In this document: positions 5,051-10,685 of the stretch, piece by piece
Position numbering within the stretch: position 1 is the stretch's first letter
Layout of the letters: every line of letters begins with the position of its first letter
From: an uncultured Collinsella sp.
GTDB lineage: Bacteria; Actinomycetota; Coriobacteriia; Coriobacteriales; Coriobacteriaceae
DNA length: 10,685 bases
Assembly: GCA_937981515.1 (NCBI GenBank)
Contig: CALJNY010000041.1
Span: 1 to 10,685 of the forward strand
Direction: 5' to 3'
Position numbers and translations under genes: made by a program
Notes under the pieces: generated by a model
Database searches by the model: none
What the model saw: the letters and a program-made list of their open reading frames with translations, nothing else
Told to the model about the DNA's origin: nothing

Positions 5051-6388
5051 ATGAACCAGCAGAACATCGATTACGTACTCCGCTCCGTAGAGCAGCGTGA
5101 CATCCGCTTTGTGCGCCTGTGGTTTGTCGACATTCTCGGCCGCCTCAAGAACTTTGCCATTAGCCCCGAGGACCTCGAGGTCGCTTTTGAGGAGGGTATT
5201 GGCTTTGACGGCTCCGCCATCGAGGGCTTTGCCACGCCTGAGGAAGCTGACATGCTGGCGTTTCCCGATGCTTCGACCTTCCAGATTTTGCCGTGGCGCC
5301 CGAGCCATAATGGCGTCGCCCGCGTGTTCTGCGACGTGTGCACTCCCGATCGCAAGCCGTTTGCCGGCGACCCGCGCGATGCCCTGCGCCGCATGTTCCG
5401 CAAGGCCGAGAAGGCTGGCTATCTGCTCAACGTGGGCGCTGAGCTGGAGTATTACTACTTCCCCGACGAACACACCCCCGAGCCGCTCGACAACGTGGGC
5501 TACTTCGATCTTTCGGTGAGCGATGCCGCCCGCGACCTGCGTCGCAATACGGTCCTCACGCTCGAGAAGATGTCCGTGCCCGTGGAGTACACCTTCCACG
5601 CCGCCGGCCGCTCGCAGCACGGCATGAGCCTGCGTCACGCCGAGGCCCTGAGCATGTCCGACGCCATCACCACGGCCAAACTCATCATTAAGCAGCAGGC
5701 TTACGAGAGCGGTTGCCACGCCTCTTTTATGCCCAAGCCGTTGGCGGGCGAGGACGGCAGCGCCATGTTTTTGCATCAGTCGCTGTTCGACCACGACGGC
5801 AACAACGTCTTTTGGGGCGAGGACGACGAGAGGTACCACCTCTCCGATATCGCCAAGCACTACATGGCCGGCATCCTGGCGCACGCGCGCGAGATTAGCG
5901 CCATCACCAACCCCACGGTCAACTCGTACAAGCGCATCACCACGGGCGGCGACTCCGTGCCGCAGTACGCCACATGGGGCCTGCGCAACCGCGCGAGCAT
6001 GATCCGCATCCCGGTCTACAAGCCCGGCAAGCAGCTGTCCACGCGTATCGAGCTTCGTAGCCCCGACCCCATGGCCAATCCGTACCTGGTCAACGCCGTC
6101 ACGCTGGCGGCTGGTCTCGATGGCATCGAGCGCAAGCTGGAGCTCCCGCCCGAGGCCACGGCCGAGACGCTCAAACTCACCGACCGTCAGATGCTCGAGG
6201 CCGGCTACGCACCGCTGCCGCGCTCGCTCAAAGAGGCGCTTGACGTCTTTGAGGACTCGCAGTTTATGAAGGATGCCCTCGGCGAGCACATCCACAGCTT
6301 CTTCCTCAAAAAGAAGCGCAACGAGTGGCATAAGTTTGAGTCCACGATCACCGAGTGGGAGATCAAGCATTATCTGGCGAACTCCTAA
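5051..6388 (+). CDS. glnA: Type I glutamine synthetase family protein (GlnA2-like, non-adenylylated class)
   Basis: At 445 residues this matches short (I-alpha/GlnA2-like) glutamine synthetases, which make glutamine from glutamate, ammonia and ATP as cytoplasmic dodecamers. AAAGGGGAG (5038-5046) lies 4 nt before the ATG. The N-terminal beta-grasp signature FDGSAIEGFATPEEADM (52-68) and STFQILPW are present, as are ELEYYYF (131-137), the ATP-site segment MPKPLAGEDGSAMFLHQSL (227-245), NSYKR (291-295), LRNRASMIRIP and TRIELRSPDPMANPY. The adenylylation-site NLYDLP segment of long enzymes is absent, as in the short class. Against remembered family alignments, three metal-ligand positions are changed: A184 and G191 replace glutamates (canonical HHEVAPGQHEI reads FHAAGRSQHGM), and F240 replaces the histidine of GSGMH. 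A GGDSVPQ segment stands where the flap glutamate motif GYEAP is usual. The family is certain, catalytic competence is not. It is probably co-transcribed with the regulator 50 bp downstream. Confidence 0.9.
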   Translation: MNQQNIDYVLRSVEQRDIRFVRLWFVDILGRLKNFAISPEDLEVAFEEGIGFDGSAIEGFATPEEADMLAFPDASTFQILPWRPSHNGVARVFCDVCTPDRKPFAGDPRDALRRMFRKAEKAGYLLNVGAELEYYYFPDEHTPEPLDNVGYFDLSVSDAARDLRRNTVLTLEKMSVPVEYTFHAAGRSQHGMSLRHAEALSMSDAITTAKLIIKQQAYESGCHASFMPKPLAGEDGSAMFLHQSLFDHDGNNVFWGEDDERYHLSDIAKHYMAGILAHAREISAITNPTVNSYKRITTGGDSVPQYATWGLRNRASMIRIPVYKPGKQLSTRIELRSPDPMANPYLVNAVTLAAGLDGIERKLELPPEATAETLKLTDRQMLEAGYAPLPRSLKEALDVFEDSQFMKDALGEHIHSFFLKKKRNEWHKFESTITEWEIKHYLANS

Positions 6389-6438
6389 TCGCGCTGGCTT
6401 GTTCCAGTACGATTGAGCTCATTTCCTTGGAGGCCGAT

Positions 6439-7101
6439 ATGTCCGAAAAGAGTGCCCTGTTCATGGCGCGCACGACGCGCTTCCACGAGTTTGCCCGCAG
6501 CTTGACGACCACCCTGGGTGTCGAGGTGAGCCTGGCTACCCCCGATTCGCCGACTGCGGCGCACGACTTTGACCTGCTGATCCTCGATTCCGACGGTATC
6601 CGCAGCGACCGCATCGATCAGATTGCCAAGTGGCTTGACGATCGCGGCGGCGTCCCCATGCTGGTGATTGTCGACGACGAGGCGCTCGGCACCCTGCGCC
6701 TGCCGAATCACGCGCATGCCGACTTTGTATGCCCCACGGCGACGCCCAACGAGCTCAAGGCTCGCGCACAGCGCCTGATGGGCGAGGAGGAGACCGTCGC
6801 CGCCGACGATGTGCTCAACATCGATAACCTCGAGATTAACCTGGCTACCTACCAGGTGACACTCGATAACGAGCCCATCGACCTGACGCTGATGGAGTAC
6901 TCGCTGCTGAGCTTTTTGGCGACGCATCCCAACCGTGCCTACAGCCGCGAGGTACTGCTGCACCGCGTGTGGGGCTTTGAGTACTGCGGCGGTACGCGTA
7001 CCGTCGACGTGCACATCCGACGCATCCGCTCCAAGGTGGGCCCGCAGATCGCGGCACATATCACCACCGTCCGCGGCGTGGGCTATCTGTTTAAGGACTA
7101 G
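6439..7101 (+). CDS. OmpR-family orphan response regulator, GlnR-like
   Basis: A 220-residue DNA-binding regulator. GGAGG (6429-6433) lies 5 nt before this ATG, while the in-frame upstream ATG at 6355 is inside the synthetase gene. The N-terminal half is a degenerate receiver: the aspartate of the usual phosphorylation site is kept at D50 (DLLILD), but the acidic pair near the N-terminus, the Thr/Ser after beta-4 (here VIVDDE) and the Lys-Pro of beta-5 (here FVCPTATP) are missing. Residues of about 125-220 form a good OmpR winged helix with LTLMEYSLLSFLATHP, EVLLHRVWGFEY, GGTRTVDVHIRRIRSKVG and TTVRGVGYLF. The GGTRTVDVH recognition-helix region and the degenerate receiver are features of actinobacterial GlnR, the nitrogen regulator that controls glnA. 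Position right behind a glutamine synthetase gene supports that reading. No histidine kinase is nearby. Response-regulator family is certain; GlnR orthology is inference. Confidence 0.9.
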   Translation: MSEKSALFMARTTRFHEFARSLTTTLGVEVSLATPDSPTAAHDFDLLILDSDGIRSDRIDQIAKWLDDRGGVPMLVIVDDEALGTLRLPNHAHADFVCPTATPNELKARAQRLMGEEETVAADDVLNIDNLEINLATYQVTLDNEPIDLTLMEYSLLSFLATHPNRAYSREVLLHRVWGFEYCGGTRTVDVHIRRIRSKVGPQIAAHITTVRGVGYLFKD

Positions 7102-7106
7102 CTTTT

Positions 7107-7142
7107 CACCACAAAGGGGACAGGCACCTTTGTGGTGGTTTT
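7107..7142 (+). terminator. Rho-independent terminator after the glutamine synthetase / GlnR-like unit
   Basis: CACCACAAAGG (7107-7117) pairs perfectly with CCTTTGTGGTG (7127-7137) around a 9-nt loop, followed by GTTTT. It lies just after the regulator's stop codon. The loop side contains GGGGACAGG, also similar to the loop of the hairpin at 8835. Confidence 0.9.
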
Positions 7143-7256
7143 GCCGCATGCGTGGATCCCTTTCGAGTTTGCAGCAGAACTTAAGCCTTCCTAAAAGATT
7201 GCGTTCTCATACACGTTCGCCCGCATATTGGGGTACAACTCAACGTGAACAATGAT

Positions 7257-7291
7257 GGCCCGCCACATGTTTGGCGGGCCTTTGGTTATTT
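7257..7291 (+). promoter_or_regulatory. Terminator-like hairpin upstream of the htrA-type gene
   Basis: GGCCCGCCA (7257-7265) pairs perfectly with TGGCGGGCC (7272-7280) over a 6-nt loop, and TTTGGTTATTT follows. It ends about 15 bp before the ribosome binding site of the protease gene, so it could be an attenuator in its leader, or a second terminator for upstream transcription if the protease promoter lies closer. Confidence 0.55.
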
Positions 7292-7309
7292 GACGAAAGG
7301 ATCGCAGCC

Positions 7310-8764
7310 ATGAGCGAGAACGATTCCCAGCGCCCCCGGGATCCGGGCCACGCCGGCGAGACGCAGCAGCAACCGCGCGTGCAGGTGGAGTCGACGCCTG
7401 CCGACAGCAACATTCCCTACGTGCAGGCCTACGACACACAGACCGGCAAGCCGCTGGACAGCCAGCAGGTTGTAAACAAGCACACAGTGGTCAAGACTAA
7501 GACCAAAAAGCTGCCGATCTTTATTACGGCACTCGCCGGTTGTGCCTGCGGCGCCCTGCTGGTCATTGCGCTCATTATGAGCGGCACGCTCGATATCGGC
7601 GGCGGCAGGAACGCCGTGACATCGGGTGCTTCGGGTTCATCGACGCAAAAGATCACGATCGACTCCGAGGACACCACGCTGGCCGAGGCCGTCTCTGCCA
7701 AGGCCTTGCCCTCCGTCGTTTCCATCACCGCCACTTCGAGCGGCAGCCAGAATGGCTCGCTTTCGCAGTCTGCTGATGAGTCGGATAGCTCGGGCAGCGT
7801 TGGTTCGGGCGTGGTGCTCGATACCGAGGGCCATATCCTCACCAACAACCACGTGGTCGATGGTTACGACCAGTACGTGGTGACCATGGACGACGGCACC
7901 ACCTACGAGGCCGAGTTCGTGGGCAACGATGCTTCGAGCGACCTAGCCGTCATCAAGCTCAAGGATGCAGACGCCTCCAAGCTCACGCCGATCGAGATCG
8001 GTGATTCCTCCAAGCTCAACGTGGGCGAATGGGTCATGGCGATCGGCTCGCCGTTCGGCAACGAGCAGTCTGTCTCCACGGGTATCGTGTCGGCGCTGTA
8101 TCGCTCCACGGCCATGAGCTCTACCAGCGGCAACACCATCTATGCCAACATGATCCAGACCGATGCCGCCATTAACCCGGGCAACTCCGGCGGCGCGCTC
8201 GTCAACGACAATGGTGAGCTCGTGGGCATTAACTCGCTTATCGAGAGCTATTCGGGCTCCAGCTCGGGCGTGGGTTTTGCCATTCCGGTTAACTACGCCA
8301 AGAACATTGCCGACCAGATCATCGACGGCAAGACGCCGGTTCATCCGTACCTGGGCGCCACGCTTTCGAGCGTCAATGCGCTCAATGCCCGTACCAACAA
8401 GCTCAGCACCGATAGCGGCGCCTACGTGGCAAGCGTCGTCGAGGACGGTCCCGCCGCCAAGGCCGGCATCCAAGAGGGCGATGTCATTACCAAGCTGGGC
8501 GACGACGAGATTACGAGCGCCGATGGCCTGATCATCGCGCTGCGCAGCCACGAGGTGGGCGAGAAGGTCGAGATCACGCTCATGCGTGGCAAGGACGAGA
8601 AGAAGGTCACCGTCGAGCTGGGCTCCGACGAGGAGCTGCAGAACCAGCAGCAGGACGACAGCGCGACCGATACCGGTAACGGCGGTATTACCGACGAGCA
8701 GCTGCGCCAGTATCTGGAGGAGCTGCTGGGCCAGCAGGGCCAGGGCTACGGTCAGGGTTACTAG
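7310..8764 (+). CDS. htrA: Membrane-anchored HtrA/DegP-type serine protease with PDZ domain
   Basis: A 484-residue envelope protease for quality control of misfolded surface proteins. AAAGGA (7296-7301) lies 8 nt upstream of the ATG. Residues 1-67 are hydrophilic and presumably cytoplasmic, ending in a basic KTKTKK patch. One transmembrane segment spans about 68-91 (LPIFITALAGCACGALLVIA). A Ser/Gly/Thr-rich linker leads to the trypsin-like domain with the catalytic triad H181 (TNNHVVDG), D211 (SSDLAVIKL) and S293 (INPGNSGGALV). A PDZ domain follows from about 345 to 437 (HPYLGATLSS, GPAAKAGIQEGDVITKLGDDE). The C-terminus is a Gln/Gly/Tyr-rich tail (QGQGYGQGY). The layout of cytoplasmic tail, one membrane anchor, protease and one PDZ is usual for actinobacterial HtrA/PepD-type proteins. 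It is a single-gene unit bounded by a leader hairpin and a strong terminator. The gene symbol is a family-level name. Confidence 0.95.
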   Translation: MSENDSQRPRDPGHAGETQQQPRVQVESTPADSNIPYVQAYDTQTGKPLDSQQVVNKHTVVKTKTKKLPIFITALAGCACGALLVIALIMSGTLDIGGGRNAVTSGASGSSTQKITIDSEDTTLAEAVSAKALPSVVSITATSSGSQNGSLSQSADESDSSGSVGSGVVLDTEGHILTNNHVVDGYDQYVVTMDDGTTYEAEFVGNDASSDLAVIKLKDADASKLTPIEIGDSSKLNVGEWVMAIGSPFGNEQSVSTGIVSALYRSTAMSSTSGNTIYANMIQTDAAINPGNSGGALVNDNGELVGINSLIESYSGSSSGVGFAIPVNYAKNIADQIIDGKTPVHPYLGATLSSVNALNARTNKLSTDSGAYVASVVEDGPAAKAGIQEGDVITKLGDDEITSADGLIIALRSHEVGEKVEITLMRGKDEKKVTVELGSDEELQNQQQDDSATDTGNGGITDEQLRQYLEELLGQQGQGYGQGY

Positions 8765-8790
8765 CGAGCCGTATCGCACATATCGAAGCC

Positions 8791-8829
8791 AGAGGGGCTG
8801 TCCCATCAACGTGGGACAGCCCCTCTTTT
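8791..8829 (+). terminator. Strong rho-independent terminator after the htrA-type gene
   Basis: A perfect 15-bp stem, AGAGGGGCTGTCCCA (8791-8805) with TGGGACAGCCCCTCT (8812-8826), has a 6-nt loop and runs into TTTT. The A-rich partner of a T-tract is missing on the other side, so it is mainly one-directional. Confidence 0.95.
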
Positions 8830-8834
8830 CTCAT

Positions 8835-8868
8835 TGATCCGTTGGGGACGGAGGAAAACGGATCATTT
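8835..8868. repeat. Hairpin downstream of the terminator
   Basis: TGATCCGTT (8835-8843) and AACGGATCA (8857-8865) are perfect inverted copies around a 13-nt purine-rich loop (GGGGACGGAGGAA), then TTT. It may be a second weak terminator or a dispersed REP-like hairpin. It lies between the protease and ligase genes. Confidence 0.6.
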
Positions 8869-8979
8869 AGAGCTGATAAGAGCATGGTTTGATCGCGTGA
8901 TCCACCCCGGTCTAGCGGCTGCCGATTCGATGCGGTTTGAGACCGCTATTCGGCCCCGTTGCGACCGGTGGTACTCTAG

Positions 8980-10685
<1,706 letters not shown>

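Noticed and set aside
4970..6370. Long minus-strand open frame opposite the glutamine synthetase gene
   Set aside because: It mirrors the GC-rich codon pattern of the real gene, has no recognisable domain, and the plus-strand gene is unmistakable.

Overview
The window looks like a chromosomal stretch of a high-GC Gram-positive gut actinobacterium, most likely Collinsella or another Coriobacteriia. This rests on codon use, on a GlnR-like OmpR-family regulator next to a GlnA2-like glutamine synthetase, on a membrane-anchored HtrA protease with an actinobacterial layout, and on a LigA carrying an unusual insertion. The genus is inferred from gene style, not shown directly.

Left third (1 to about 3030): an accessory region. 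A tyrosine-recombinase (integrase) gene is broken by an internal deletion with a frame change and has lost its catalytic C-terminus. It runs into an unrecognised remnant ending at 1395. Next come two repeat arrays flanking one minus-strand gene for an AAA-type ATPase with a C-terminal winged-helix-like region. The downstream array (1311-1464) is a set of short palindromes spaced about 32 and 41 bp apart. The upstream array (2591-2658) is seven 10-bp units abutting the ribosome binding site. A non-coding stretch follows, holding a 160-bp nested inverted-repeat element (2784-2943) and a terminator-like hairpin.

Middle (3077-7142): two apparently free-standing transcription factors, a GntR/FCD regulator and a LacI-family regulator. 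They are followed by a nitrogen module: a type I glutamine synthetase-family gene and, 50 bp later, a GlnR-like orphan response regulator, closed by a strong terminator. A sequence resembling a GlnR box lies just upstream of the synthetase gene. The synthetase appears to lack three of the usual metal-binding residues, so its activity is an open question.

Right third (7143-10685): a single-pass membrane serine protease of the HtrA/DegP type with one PDZ domain and a very strong terminator, then NAD-dependent DNA ligase LigA, which runs off the end of the window. LigA starts with a possible sliding-clamp-binding motif and has an insertion in its helix-hairpin-helix region.

The best candidates for something undescribed are the ATPase gene with its two phased arrays, the nested inverted-repeat element at 2784-2943, and the altered active site of the glutamine synthetase homologue.
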